Below, in pieces: positions 11,551-22,689 of a stretch of 64,000 nt of DNA. The stretch lies in the NCBI GenBank assembly GCA_032718475.1, contig JAUCBJ010008776.1:1-64000 (forward strand). Reading direction: 5' to 3'. The stretch's first letter is position 1. Each line of letters begins with the position of its first letter. The translations under genes were made by a program, and so were the position numbers. Source of the DNA: Nemertoderma westbladi. Its lineage: Eukaryota; Xenacoelomorpha; Nemertodermatida; Nemertodermatidae. Under the pieces are notes generated by a model. It did not search any database. It was not told the origin of the DNA and was given only the letters and a program-made list of their open reading frames with translations.

Positions 11551-14500
11551 CAACATAAAGGAGGTGCCACCTGTAGCTGCATAGACCCACTTACTAGGGC
11601 AAATCTGGTCCTGTAACTAGGACCCCCTTCGTTCTGGGATAAGGACGCCCTTGGTCCTGGATTAAGGACCCATATACTTGGCTGCAGGGGTATATGGCCT
11701 GACCAATGGCTGGTTAGGAGTAGAGTGTTCTCATGTCCACTCTGAGGGCACTTCACTGCGACCTGCACCTGGCAGCAAGGGTACAGGGCATGACCCAGCA
11801 GATGAGCTGCAACAGCCAATGGTGGGTCATGTACGCCAGAGTAGATATGGGTGATGGGCCTCATATCTGACTCCATTGCGACACCCACCCTGTGGAATGG
11901 CAAACCAGGGTGTGGTATTTGCCCCGAGAGCTGACTCGGCAAAAAAGCACCCCCCAACCCCCACTATGGATTACATTAGCAATGCAGAGGTCCGGCCACT
12001 AGAGGCCAGTGGAATTACCGGACACAATCGGCCTCACAGGCGTCAGTTAACTCCTGACCGGCTGCCTGTCTCACCCCCTACTGGAGAGAGAGCAGCCAAC
12101 AATTCTTTGAGTCCCTTTCCTGATGACCTTTCTGGCCCAAACCCTGGGTCACCAGGGAGGCCAGATTGTGATGGGGAGAGGGATTCTGGAGTTGGAGGCT
12201 ACTCTCATGTTCCACCCCGACCAACAAAGCCATTGGTGAATCTGAGGCAAGTCACTAGACTAGCCTCAGTAAACACCCTAACACTCGGGTCCCCAATGCG
12301 ACAAGGTGAGCTGACTGCCTTGGCAGATAAGCTTTCTCTTAGCGCAGTGGGTGTTCAAGAGCACCGAATGCAGACTGGACAGACTGATGATGTTCTGATT
12401 AAGGACATGGGGGGCGGTTGGCGACTCGCCCTCGCGTCAGCAGATGATAGTGGCAATGGTGGAATTGGTCTATTGATGAATCCAACTGCACATGCAGCAT
12501 TGGACAAAATAGACCAAATCTCTAACCGCATCATCCGTTGCCACTTCTCATGTTCTGGAAGACTGGCTAAGAAGTTTCCTAAGGTGGTTCTGATTGTGTG
12601 CTACTCTCCAACTAGTGTTGCCCCTGTAGAGGAGGTGGAAAATTTCTACCACAATCTACAAGCAGCAACTGATGGAGTGGATCAGCATGCATTCTTAACA
12701 TTCCTGGGAGACTTTAATGCAAGTCTGCATCAATCACCTACATCGCCCTGGGTCTATAGCAATAGTGTTAACCGAAATTCTGTCCATCTTCAGGATTTTA
12801 TCTCTGGAAATGGATTGTTTTCGGCTGGAACCCAGTTCAAGAAGCGAACTGGAAAGCTATGGACTCATAGTGGACCCAGTGGTCACAAGTCCCAGATAGA
12901 CCATATTCTGTTTCGTAGGAAATACAGGAGCTCTATACAAGACTGTAATGCATTTACACTTCGACCCTTCTCCAGTGATCACCGCCTTATTGTGGCCAAG
13001 GTAAGACTTAGTCTGCGTGCTAGCAGAACAACGAAATCTGCCTTGCCACGGCATGACTGGTCCTCTCTGTTGCAACAGCCAAGTGTGAGATCCAGCTTCA
13101 CACTACAGCTGAGCAACAGGTATGAGGCTCTTGCCTCTGAGGCGGCAGATCACTGTGAGGGCTATACTGCCTTTACAGAAGCAGTTAAGTTAGCAGCTGC
13201 AGAAACAGTTCCTGTATACCCTCGAAACAGGAAAAGGGCCCCCTGGACTGACAACAAAATTCAGAAGTGCCGAAATGACCTTCATAAGGCGCAGAAAGAG
13301 TCCCGACTCAAACAGACTACAGCGGCCAAGAATGCAGTTAAAGCTGCATCTAGGTCCCTGAACAGGCAGTACTCTGTTAATCTACAGGAGCTAATAAACC
13401 AACAGGTTGATGCCATCAATGATGCTGACGACAGCAGGCAATCATCCCAGGCATGGAAATCGATCAATCTGCTTACTGGGCGGAAAAGCCAACCAACCAC
13501 CAAGGTTAAGGCTGAATCACCAGCCGATCGCCTTAATGGTTGGAAAGCCCACTTTGAAAAGCTCCTCAATAATGACAGGGTATTGCCTGATAACTTTATA
13601 GAAGTAAAAGTGTCTGAGTCTGTACTCCCAGATATTCCCATTGGCGATATCTCCTTTGCAGAAGTGAAGGCTGCTGCAAAGAGCATTAAGACCAATCGTG
13701 CCAGTGGAGTAGATGGTGTTCCCCCTGAGGTCTTTAAAATACCTGAGTGTTTAAAGCTCATCTATCCCATCATAGTAGACATGTACCGTACAACAAGAGT
13801 CCCACAAGAAATGAAAACAAATAAGTTGGTGCCAGTTCCCAAGAAGGGCAACCTAACACTCTATGGTTCTTTTCGGGGAATCTCATTGATCTCGATTGCT
13901 GCAAAACTATACAATAGAATTCTATTAAATCGCATCAGGGATCCCATTGAGAGACTGCTACGTGGAAATCAGAATGGGTTCCGTAAAGGTCGTGGGACCA
14001 TGGAGCCCATTTTGGCACTTAGAAGGATAATTGAAGAGTTATCAAAAAAGAAAGACAGGCATCTGGCTGTTATCTTTGTTGACTTCTTCAAGGCCTTTGA
14101 TTCAGTCTCTCGCTCACGTATGTTCAGCATACTTTCATTATATGGGATTCCTGATGAAATTATTGCAGCAATCAGATCAGTATACGATGGTTCGACAACA
14201 TTTGTGTCTACTGTTGACGGTGACACAGAACCATTTGAAGTGTTATGGGGCGTCCTCCAAGGAGACACACTTGCACCATTCTTGTTCATTATTGTGGTTG
14301 ACTATGTTCTACGCATGTCCTTAGATCATCATAATGATGATGGGGTGATGATAACTCCACCTACTGGCTCCAGAAGTCGAGGAAATCCTGCCAAGTACCT
14401 AACTGATCTAGACTTTGCTGATGACTTAGGAGTACTCTCAGAATCATTAGAGGGAGCCCAGCGGCTCCTCAGCTCATTAGAACATGCTGCTTCTAGTGTT

Positions 14501-15232
14501 GGTCTTTTTATTAACTCCAGAAAGACCAAAATTCTGACAGTTAACTTTGAAAGTCCTCAGCAAGTCTCTGATCGGATGAGCATAAGCTCAAAGGATGGTA
14601 TGCTTGAGCATGTGGACGACTTCTGTTACCTGGGATCATGGATCCGGAAGTCAGGTGAGGACCTTCGAATACGTAAGGGAAAGGCATGGGCAGCCTTGAA
14701 TAGGCTTTCCAGGATTTGGAAGTCACCTAGAATTAATCGGAAACTTAAAGTCCGATTATTTAGAGCAGCAGTAGTTCCAGTACTCCTCTATGGGAGTCCA
14801 TGCTGGGCTCTAACTGCTGAGGACACCAAATCTCTGGATGGCACATTCACAAGAATGCTACGCCGGGTACATTGTGTCAAGTACAATGCACACATCTCCA
14901 ACCAGACACTATATAACATTGGAGGTGTCTCATTGGTTCCCCCAAGCTTGACACTAGAACAAAATCGCCTCCGCTTTGCAGGACATTGCTTTCGCCGTGA
15001 GGACCAGCCAGTGCATAATCTTGTACTTTGGCAGCCTCATGGAGTGAATAAGCATGGTGGACAGCCCATGACTTTCTTGAGACGCATCTTAAAGGACACT
15101 GGCCTTAAAGATGCGGATGATCTAGCAAATGTCATGGGTGATAGGGAGTTGTGGCGGTGCAATTTTGTTGACAAGCCGGCACAGCATTCTTAAAAATGCA
15201 GCTGCAATGCAGCATGCCGATCCTAGTAGTAG
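11551..15232 (+). mobile_element. RTE-like LINE, apparently full-length, with target-site duplication
   Basis: The element runs from just before GGAGGTGCCACCTG to a (TAG)n tail at about 15222-15235. TAGATAAAAA stands at 11541-11550 and again at 15233-15242, consistent with a target duplication, though its first bases may belong to the tail. The flanks are two parts of one piggyBac gene. The 5' UTR is about 350 bases. It contains one large ORF and no RNase H. Confidence 0.85.
11897..15193 (+). CDS. RTE-like LINE protein: endonuclease plus reverse transcriptase
   Basis: One uninterrupted frame of about 1,100 residues. I chose ATG 11897; the frame is open to TTG 11876, and ATG 11966 is an alternative. 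The N-terminal 90 residues are Pro/Ser-rich. An APE-type endonuclease follows, with VQEHRM, FLGDFNAS and SSDHRLIVAK. The reverse transcriptase has WRGISL-like FRGISLISIAAKLYNRILL, VDFFKAFDSVS (motif A), GVLQGDTLAPFLF (motif B) and DFADDLGVL (motif C). The C-terminal region has RLRFAGHCFR, as in RTE-type elements. All visible catalytic motifs are present and no stop is seen, so it may encode active protein. The RTE clade call is inferred from the motifs, the single ORF and the (TAG)n tail. Related copies lie at 9.4-10.6, 17.3-19.1, 36.5-38.2 and 46.5 kb. Confidence 0.85.
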   Translation: MANQGVVFAPRADSAKKHPPTPTMDYISNAEVRPLEASGITGHNRPHRRQLTPDRLPVSPPTGERAANNSLSPFPDDLSGPNPGSPGRPDCDGERDSGVGGYSHVPPRPTKPLVNLRQVTRLASVNTLTLGSPMRQGELTALADKLSLSAVGVQEHRMQTGQTDDVLIKDMGGGWRLALASADDSGNGGIGLLMNPTAHAALDKIDQISNRIIRCHFSCSGRLAKKFPKVVLIVCYSPTSVAPVEEVENFYHNLQAATDGVDQHAFLTFLGDFNASLHQSPTSPWVYSNSVNRNSVHLQDFISGNGLFSAGTQFKKRTGKLWTHSGPSGHKSQIDHILFRRKYRSSIQDCNAFTLRPFSSDHRLIVAKVRLSLRASRTTKSALPRHDWSSLLQQPSVRSSFTLQLSNRYEALASEAADHCEGYTAFTEAVKLAAAETVPVYPRNRKRAPWTDNKIQKCRNDLHKAQKESRLKQTTAAKNAVKAASRSLNRQYSVNLQELINQQVDAINDADDSRQSSQAWKSINLLTGRKSQPTTKVKAESPADRLNGWKAHFEKLLNNDRVLPDNFIEVKVSESVLPDIPIGDISFAEVKAAAKSIKTNRASGVDGVPPEVFKIPECLKLIYPIIVDMYRTTRVPQEMKTNKLVPVPKKGNLTLYGSFRGISLISIAAKLYNRILLNRIRDPIERLLRGNQNGFRKGRGTMEPILALRRIIEELSKKKDRHLAVIFVDFFKAFDSVSRSRMFSILSLYGIPDEIIAAIRSVYDGSTTFVSTVDGDTEPFEVLWGVLQGDTLAPFLFIIVVDYVLRMSLDHHNDDGVMITPPTGSRSRGNPAKYLTDLDFADDLGVLSESLEGAQRLLSSLEHAASSVGLFINSRKTKILTVNFESPQQVSDRMSISSKDGMLEHVDDFCYLGSWIRKSGEDLRIRKGKAWAALNRLSRIWKSPRINRKLKVRLFRAAVVPVLLYGSPCWALTAEDTKSLDGTFTRMLRRVHCVKYNAHISNQTLYNIGGVSLVPPSLTLEQNRLRFAGHCFRREDQPVHNLVLWQPHGVNKHGGQPMTFLRRILKDTGLKDADDLANVMGDRELWRCNFVDKPAQHS

Positions 15233-15242
15233 TAGATAAAAA

Positions 15243-15354
15243 TAAGCGGCGCTGTGCAGGATCTAACGGCACAACAAGATGCATTACCATGTGCAACAAG
15301 TGCGATCTTGGTTTATGTCTCTACTGCAATAAGTCATTTCATACCTATATCTAA
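15243..15354 (+). pseudogene. piggyBac transposase cysteine-rich tail (continuation)
   Basis: The frame from about 15244 reads KRRCAGSNGTTRC, then MCNKCDLGLCLYCNKSFH, ending at TAA near 15354. This is the zinc-binding C-terminal domain that ends piggyBac transposases. It continues the gene at 10641-11550; the LINE at 11551-15232 separates them. Joining the flanks at the target duplication leaves the two parts in different frames, so a small indel already existed or arose later. Confidence 0.8.
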
Positions 15355-17326
15355 AAAATCTAAATTTCCATGCATTGCAAAATTTGATTAGTGAAATGTC
15401 CTAGCGTGCACTATAGTGCACAGTCTGTAGTCTGGCCCCAAAAACAGAAATTAGAAAAAAAAAAATTTCTATTTACTTTGATACATTTACTTAGTTATGT
15501 ACCATTTTTGTTTTCTTGGCTCCATGAAAAATTAATTCAGGATAATATGGTTTAAGCTAACTTGATCACATATTTTCAATGTGATGCAAATATCTTTAAA
15601 TTTCCTAGGCTAAAGTTGAATAGTTTTAGTTATGTGGGGATGAAATATAACTTAAAAAAAATGATAAATCCAGTATAGAAGTGAGTAAAAAGTATATTAT
15701 TTCTTAAACAAATTAATTATCTTTATAATTAATAATAATATCTTAATTATATTAATTAATTTTATTTATTAATTGTATTTACTTTTAATGACACTTTTTT
15801 ATAGATTAATTTTGAAGTGTGATCTAATAATGTACTTTTAATAGAGTTTAGGATCTCATGAAATTAAATGCATTACTTGTTCACGTATAACTTGTTACTA
15901 ATACATTTCTTATTTACTATAACCGTGCAGAAACCATTTAAAACATTATACATTATAAGGACACAGGTGGAAGGAAGCCTAGAGTAGCAGCAGTGCACAT
16001 AGTTAGCAGTTAGCAGAGCAGAGACCTTTTAGACGCACAGCCCACTCACCACTCACATCCGAGTACTTCCCATTGAATGATTGACAATTTATAACGGTAG
16101 TTGGCTAGCTTTGATGAGCGCCGCTGTCCTATAGGACTAATGTAAAAATACTCTATCTTGTAATACGATTTTCTGAATAGATACACTTGGACCAAAATGT
16201 ACCAATGTGGGTCCAGGGGAATGGATAATTAAATTCGTACTGTAGACTATCATTAGCAGTGTTGTTTTCCCGGAATAAATGTTCAACAAAAAAATATAAG
16301 GGCATTCTAGAAATAATTATATTTCAATTATTTCAATATTTGCCTTTTGTTTTTTCTAAATAACGTAACGGAGGGAATGGAAGGGGGGGGGGGGGGGGGG
16401 TGCGTAATGGGACTTACATTGTCACAATATTTCGTGACAATTTGTGAAAAAAGGAAGGGGGGAGGCGTATGTCGTAATGTCGTAATGTCACGTTGATGTT
16501 TAACGATATCATTTAATAAATGGGAAAAATAACAATGTGACCAATATTAATTACTTTTATTACTAAATTATTATTAATATAGTCTTGCAGAATTTTTATT
16601 TTATTATTTTATTTCATTTTTGTTCTTTCTGATTTTAATAATGTTTATTCTTTTGGATAGAAAAGTCTGCCAATGTAACCAGCACCTTTTCCTTCAATGC
16701 GTATTGCTGTATTGGGGTGTATTCTGCATTTGGGTTCGGATGTTTTAGAGTTAGATGGTGTTTGGGTGCTTGGTGTTTGGGTGCCGTTTGGGTCACACAA
16801 CTATTTAATAAACTGCGTACCGGAACTTACTGAAATGCAGGCAATACTGCAATACTGGTGTTTGGGTGCCGTTTGGGTCACACAACTATTTAATAAACTG
16901 CGTACCGGAACTTACTGCAATGCAGGCAATACTGCCTGTCTGCTTCTACAAACTGTCACAATACAGCTGTGTAGGCTAATTGAATTGCGAAACTACGTAG
17001 GTACCGGTACATCCCGTTCACTATAGATATAGATACGTTATATAGATTGTAGAGAATTTGTTTTTACAATCTTTAGATCGACAAATCTTCTGATGTTACG
17101 TTCCGCACAAGTTATCATATTTTGCACCGAATATATAACCCCGGGATAAGATATGATTTCATTCAAAATTAATAATTTTTCACAGAAGTTTTATTAACTA
17201 ATATTAGTAATAATTAATTATTAATTGAACTAAACTAATAAAGATAGGAGTTAAACCAAAAGGATTAGGTTTGGTAACTTCAACAGACGTCAATGAGCAC
17301 AAAATAATTGAACAACACATAGAATA
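15355..17326. other. AT-rich non-coding stretch with small repeats
   Basis: No coding signal seen. It contains a perfect 16-bp palindrome GTGCACTATAGTGCAC at about 15408-15423, a poly(G) run at about 16383-16400 and an 85-bp tandem duplication at 16771-16938. The first part may be the 3' non-coding end of the piggyBac element. Confidence 0.5.
16771..16938. repeat. 85-bp direct tandem duplication
   Basis: The block beginning TGGTGTTTGGGTGCCG occurs at 16771 and 16856. It continues nearly identically through CGTACCGGAACTTACTG and GCAGGCAATACTGC, with one A/C difference. Confidence 0.9.
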
Positions 17327-19079
17327 CGTAACCTTCGAATACATAAGGGAAAGGCATGGACTGGACAGCCTTTACCACTGGGGGGCCTAGTTTTTAGTTG
17401 CTGTAACTATGCAACCACATTACGTACCGGCCCCCAATTTTTATTGAGAATTAGCCAAATTTAATGCAGCATCTTTTGCAAAAAACGACGTTGGAATTGG
17501 ATTTCTACTTTTCGATGTGGGTGCCACCTCAAAATTTGGTCTCCTTCACCAAATTTTTTGAAATTTTCGAATTTTACAAAGTTATTCGTGATTTAGTAAT
17601 TATTTATGTTTGGGCTATTTTTATTTATTTTTATTGGTTTGGATCACTCTAATGCTCTATACAAGTATGTAAGTGTAGTGGTACGTCATTTTTGGTGCAC
17701 CAAAATTAGGGCGTGGCACTTTAAAATTTCAAAATTACTTTTTTCGGAAAATACACTAAAGTTTTTATTTCAAATCATTTTTGTAGGTTTTCTGGAGCGC
17801 TGAATCGATTGAAAGTAATATAGAAGCCTCAAATCCTTGGTGTACGTAATTTTCGGTGCAACAAATTAGGGCGTGGCACTTCAAATTTTCAAAATTACTT
17901 TATTCGGAAAAAACACTAAAGTTTTTGATTACAAAAAATGGCTAACCTCTAAGTCTTCAGGCTTCTATATTACTTTCAATCGATTCAGCGGTCTAGAAAA
18001 CCTATATAAATGCGTTAAAATTTCAATTTTAATTTATTTTCCGAATCTCGTATTTTTCAAAATTTGAAGTGCCACGCCCTAATTTTGGTGGACCAAAAAT
18101 GGCAAACCACTAAGTCTTCAGGCTTCCTCTATTACTTTCGATCGATTCAGCGGCCCAGACAACCTATAAAGATGCGTTGAAATAAAAAATTAGGGGCATT
18201 TTCTGAATATCGAATTTTTCAAAATTTGAAGTGCCACGCCCACTTCTTAGGTGCACGAAAAATAACATCCACTTCAATTTTAGGAAATGGAATATAATCA
18301 CATTCGATTCAGCGTCTTGAAAAACCTACTAAATCTAGCCAACACTGCCACACTATTAGTTTTTAGAAAACTAAAAATTTTTTAATTTTGTCCTGGGACT
18401 ACTTTTATTTTTCATCAAAATTATGAGTCCCTGCTTATGAAATTTTAACTTTTTAAGGTTTGGTAGTGTTCATCTATAGTTGTTTCACCAACAGCCCAAA
18501 TTTTGTAGGATTTCATCGGACGATTACAAAATTATAGTGGGTGGGCCGAATCGGAATCATGGTGCTAATGGTCAAAACACCCCAGTGGTAATAGGGTTAA
18601 GGTCCGATTATTTAGAGCAGCAGTAGTTCCAGTACTCATCTATGGGAGTCCATGCTGGGCTCTAACTGCTGAGGACACCAAATCTCTGGATAGCACATTC
18701 ACAAGAATGCTACGCCGGGTTCATTGTGTCAAGTACAATGCACACATCTCCAACCAGATACTATATAACATTGGAGGTGTCTCATTGGTTCCCCCAAGCT
18801 TGACACTAGAACAAAGTTGTCCCCGCTTTGCAGGACATTGCTTTCGTGGTGAGGACCAGCCAGTGCATAATCTTGTGCTTTGGCAGCCCCATGGAGTGAA
18901 TTAGTATGGTAGACAGCCAATGAGATGCAACTTAAAGGACACTGGCCTTGAAGATGCAGATGATCTAGCAAATGTCATGGGGTGATAGGGATTTGTGGCG
19001 GTGCAATTTTGTCGACAAGCCAACACAGCATTCTTAAAAATGCAGCTGCAATGCAGCATGCCGATCCTAGTAGTAGTAG
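17327..19079 (+). mobile_element. RTE-like LINE copy B, 5'-truncated and interrupted
   Basis: 17327-17370 matches the full copy near 14660-14700, and 18601-19079 matches about 14746-15235 including the (TAG)n tail. The intervening 1.2 kb is a TTAA-type element. About 45-60 bases of LINE sequence are missing at the left junction. The coding remnant carries stops, for example after the segment ending near 18902. Confidence 0.85.
17373..18596. mobile_element. TTAA-type non-autonomous transposon (piggyBac-like MITE)
   Basis: The left end reads TACCACTGGGG and the right end CCCCAGTGGTAATAGGGTTAA, which are inverted repeats. TTAA at 18597-18600 corresponds to a TTAA present at that position in the intact LINE. 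The left terminus and adjoining host bases are deleted. The interior has alternating direct and inverted blocks around GTGCCACGCCCTAATTTT and its complement (about 17690-18260), with no coding capacity. Confidence 0.75.
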
Positions 19080-20283
19080 CTATACTAAACTGGTATAACA
19101 GAAATGGATTCACCTTCCGAGTATAATTTAAGAGTTACCAAATGGATTAGGTTTGGTTAGATAAAATTGGTATGATAAAATAGCAAATCCATCAATATCA
19201 TATATCAGTTAGAGAAAATGATGTGGGTTATGTTTTAATTTTTTTTCATCACCATGATCCTTCGCCAGATCTCCAGCAAAGATTTGCTAGTGAAGTGTGA
19301 TCTGCAGACTTTGAATTTGTCTTTTGTCATCCTGTCACTACTGTTCTTAATTAAACTTCTTAATTTTTTTATTTTCATTTAAACTCCAAATAGTGCTTGG
19401 TCGGGCCTTATGACTTCGTCATATACTTTACATTGGCAAACTAATGAATGCCCCATGAGTTTCTGAACTCTATCTGGTCTCCCTCCATCCCGGGTATTGC
19501 TGGTTTAAGCGGCTTATACTATGCAGGATACCTGTTGTTCCGACTTTGGATTTGGAATGCATTAACGATTCAACTTGCTTGTAATACAGAAATATCACCA
19601 CCTGCTTTCGTGAGGAATATGGGAGGGTCATTAAGACAATACGAATAAAGCTGATGTCCAAATTTTACCCAGATATTTGACATCTTAAATATACTTGGGG
19701 AGACCATAAATGTGAGGACTGTGTGTACTCCCAGTCTTGTGGTTTGACCGGAATAACTTTATCTTCAGCTGCAGTTTTAAGGAGATAATTGAGCATCGAA
19801 TTGGTACACTGAGAAGGGCAGTTTTAAAACGCAAAAGTTAATCTGCTGTCAGCATTGTTTCAGCTGCTTCCGACCTTATTTGCCACAGGATGAATTTCTT
19901 TGATTGGCCACCAGACATTTAAAAGTTGTTACAGCTTTAACTGGGGTCCTTTCCATTTTTAAATCATTATTGGTAACTGAAAAGTCCATAAAACAGATCA
20001 GGCGTTGGAGATACATATTTATTGTTATAGCCTGATTTACTTTCCCCCATGTACCTTTTACTCTTCCTTAACGAACACGAACGTATTCACTATATTATCG
20101 GTTTCAAACATATCCTCTGTGTAGTAAGATCCCTGTGCAGCATTTTATGCATCAAGTAGAAAAAACATCATCAAAAACAAATAACATCAAAATTAAAAAA
20201 AGGTGATCCCTCTGATTACTAAAGCTGGGATACTACCCTATGTCACAAAAAAATTAATTAATTACAATATATTATTGGTCTCC
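19080..20283. other. Spacer with a THAP-like remnant
   Basis: Mostly non-coding. The only protein-like signal is the THAP-like segment at 19235-19350 on the minus strand. A 63-codon ORF at 19470-19661 on the minus strand is adjacent and could belong to the same decayed gene, but I cannot support that. Confidence 0.4.
19235..19350 (-). pseudogene. THAP zinc-finger remnant
   Basis: The minus-strand frame reads DKFKVCRSHF followed by about 18 residues to a TAA at 19235-19237. VCRSHF is the second half (C-x2-H plus Phe) of the C2CH THAP DNA-binding domain; the first C-x2-4-C pair is not found in the same frame. Such domains occur in P-element and Kolobok-type transposases and in host THAP proteins. 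The call is weak because it rests on one motif. Confidence 0.4.
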
Positions 20284-20695
20284 ACTACGTTCCCCGCCAG
20301 GTCGCCCATGGTGTTCCCCACCAGGTCGCCCAGTATGTTCCCCATCAGGTCGTCCAGGATGTTCCACGCCAGGCATCCCGCAATGTTCCCCACAAGGTTG
20401 CCCACGATGATCCCCACCAGGTCGCCCAGGATGTTCCCCACCAGGCAGCCTGCAATGTTCCCCGCAAGGTCACCCATGATTTTACCTGGCAGGTTGCCCA
20501 TGGTGTTCCCCACCATTTCGTCCAGGATGTTCCTCGCATGGTTGCCCAGGATGTTCCTCGCCAGGTTGCCTATGATGTCCCCCGCCAGATCGCCCATGGT
20601 GTTCCACACCAGGTCGCCCAGGATGTTCCCTGCCAGGTTGCCTAGGGTGTACCCCGCCTGGTCGCCTAAGGGTGTTCCCTATCAGGTTGCCCGCG
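20284..20695. repeat. 24-bp minisatellite
   Basis: A unit like CGCCCATGGTGTTCCCCACCAGGT repeats about 17 times with variation. Because the period is a multiple of three, long ORFs appear on both strands (octapeptide repeats such as RSPMVFPT on plus and GNILGDLV on minus). I regard these as by-products rather than genes. Confidence 0.9.
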
Positions 20696-20752
20696 CCCAC
20701 AATGTTCCCCAACACTAGAAGCAGTCTGTTCAATGAGCTGAGGAGCTGTTCG

Positions 20753-21027
20753 ACTCTTCTAGTGATTCCGAGAGTACTCCTAAGACAATTGAATGTTTTA
20801 TGAATGATAGACTTCGGACCTATATTACTTCAGATGTCAATGATCCCGAAACACTTATCTCTTCCAATTTATTATACAATTATACATCACGTTCAATTAC
20901 CAAACTAGTTCCATTGGAATTACGTGAAGCTGAAACTCAACCAATAACAACTAATATGGATGTCAAATCCTCCATTGCTCTCCCTTCCAGGTATGCTGCA
21001 GAATTTGTTAAGAGTCAAAATAGCTGA
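20753..21027 (+). CDS. Small unrecognised ORF, possible C-terminal fragment
   Basis: The frame is open from about 20753 and its only ATG-started part begins at 20800. The sequence starts acidic (EELFDSSSDSESTPK) and contains LREAETQPITTNMDVKSS. It has no motif I recognise and ends in TGA at 21025-21027. Composition is protein-like rather than low-complexity, so it may be the end of a decayed transposon gene or a host exon. Confidence 0.25.
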
Positions 21028-22424
21028 AATAGCTAAAGTTTCAAGTGACACCGATGGTAGTGAATAAGAATTAGTTACATATCATATTTGCATTCCTTTA
21101 TTTTTATATTGATTATTATTTTATATTATCCCATCACAGCAGTGCCACTGATCCCCTGACGACCCCGAGAAAAAGCATTATGGTTTGTAGTAGGACTGTT
21201 TTATTTCTGTTTACGTGATTCCCGTCCACAGAACGTCATCAACATCGAGTGGAAACGGCCACAATTTATACCAACACAGAACTCCATTCCCCTTGATATC
21301 TGGTCCTTAAAATCAAAACCTTCCTACTCACCTAGTCAAAAAATTTAAAATAAGTATCTTATTGGCATCCATTTAAATTAACACCATCAATTTATCCATT
21401 TTAAACTACTATATCCTACTTTCTATTCTATATTATTACTGTTTAATATAATATCCACTATCCGGTTTCCCCTTGTCAGAGTCTTTCGATTCACATTTTT
21501 AAGATCACAGATAATATTTTTTTTTTTAATTTTTTATAACAATAGGCACCACACCCCCCCCCCTTCCCAATCTCCCTCACTCCCCAACTAACCCACCCCG
21601 CCCCCCCCATCTTGCCCCTCTCTTTCCACTCCCAAATCCCCACCCCCCCCCCCCCCCCCCTATTGGTCCTGTCTTTCCACTCCCAACTACTCCCCCTCCA
21701 AAATATTCACAGCATGCCTGCAACGGCATTAGCACCGCTAATTGTCATAGTTTGTTAATTATCTATTAAATATTTAATTGTGTTGCTGTTTTTAAATTGG
21801 TTTAAATAAATACAGTTGAAGTTAAAGTTGAGGTACTCCTAGATGTTTACAAATTAATGAACCTGAAACCTTAAGTTAATTTATTAAGGGGGGGGGGGGG
21901 GGGGGGGGGGGGGGAAGTCCCTTATTAAAAAAAAATCGATTTTTCAATTTGACAACTTCTGGTACAGATTTTTATGAGGATTTCAAAACTTGAAACCGTT
22001 TGTTAATAGCTAATGTAGTTCCAAAGTTATGAGCGGTAATGTAAACCTAAATCTGTGTAAGCGTCTGTGAAAAGTGTCTGTCTGGAAATGTGTTTCTGAC
22101 GGTTTGTCTGTCAAAATATAACCAAATTTCTTAAATAACAACATACGCCGTCTTCAGGGCGTTCATATTATTGTTGTATTAAAGAAAAAACTATTCCAGT
22201 CAGCGGCGCCGGAAGCAAATTTGTGCGACGGGGGCAGCTGCTAAAAAAGGACACTTTTTATAATACAATAATAATATTAGAAAAAAAGTCACAAAAAATT
22301 CAAATGGGATGTATTTAATAATACTTATTAATTAACAAGTTTGCATTGTAAACATTTAAATATGTTGTTGTGTGTAAATATGTTTGTTGTAAATATGTCG
22401 TAAACATGTTATAGAACACGTGTA
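21028..22424. other. Non-coding spacer with C-rich and poly(G) tracts
   Basis: No gene seen. About 21545-21660 is a C-rich low-complexity stretch with a run of about 20 C, and about 21889-21914 is an uninterrupted run of about 26 G. Confidence 0.5.
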
Positions 22425-22611
22425 AGGCCGCGTTCACACTACCGAGTCAAAGTCGAAGACAAAATGTAAAACACATGAAATTTAATTTTTCCTAGAATGC
22501 CCTTATGTATTATATTACATATTAGGCCGATATAATGTATTATTATTTATTATTGGTAGCTAGCTATATTTATTTTCTTTCGACTTGGACTCAGTAGTGT
22601 GATCGCGGCCT
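22425..22611. mobile_element. Short MITE with inverted ends
   Basis: The left end AGGCCGCGTTCACACTAC and the right end GTAGTGTGATCGCGGCCT are near-perfect inverted repeats, and the inner arms AGTCAAAGTCGAAG / CTTTCGACTTGGACT also pair. TA flanks both sides (22423-22424 and 22612-22613). There is no coding capacity. The superfamily is not resolved. Confidence 0.7.
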
Positions 22612-22689
22612 TAGTTATCAATTTTGATAAATATTGTTGTTATAGAAACGTTTTTTTTTTCTAGCATATTTTGGAAAAAATACCATACT

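Noticed and set aside
20203-20733. ORFs of 64-171 codons on both strands with octapeptide repeats
   Set aside because: A 24-bp minisatellite automatically gives repeated open frames; composition is low-complexity and there is no independent coding signal.
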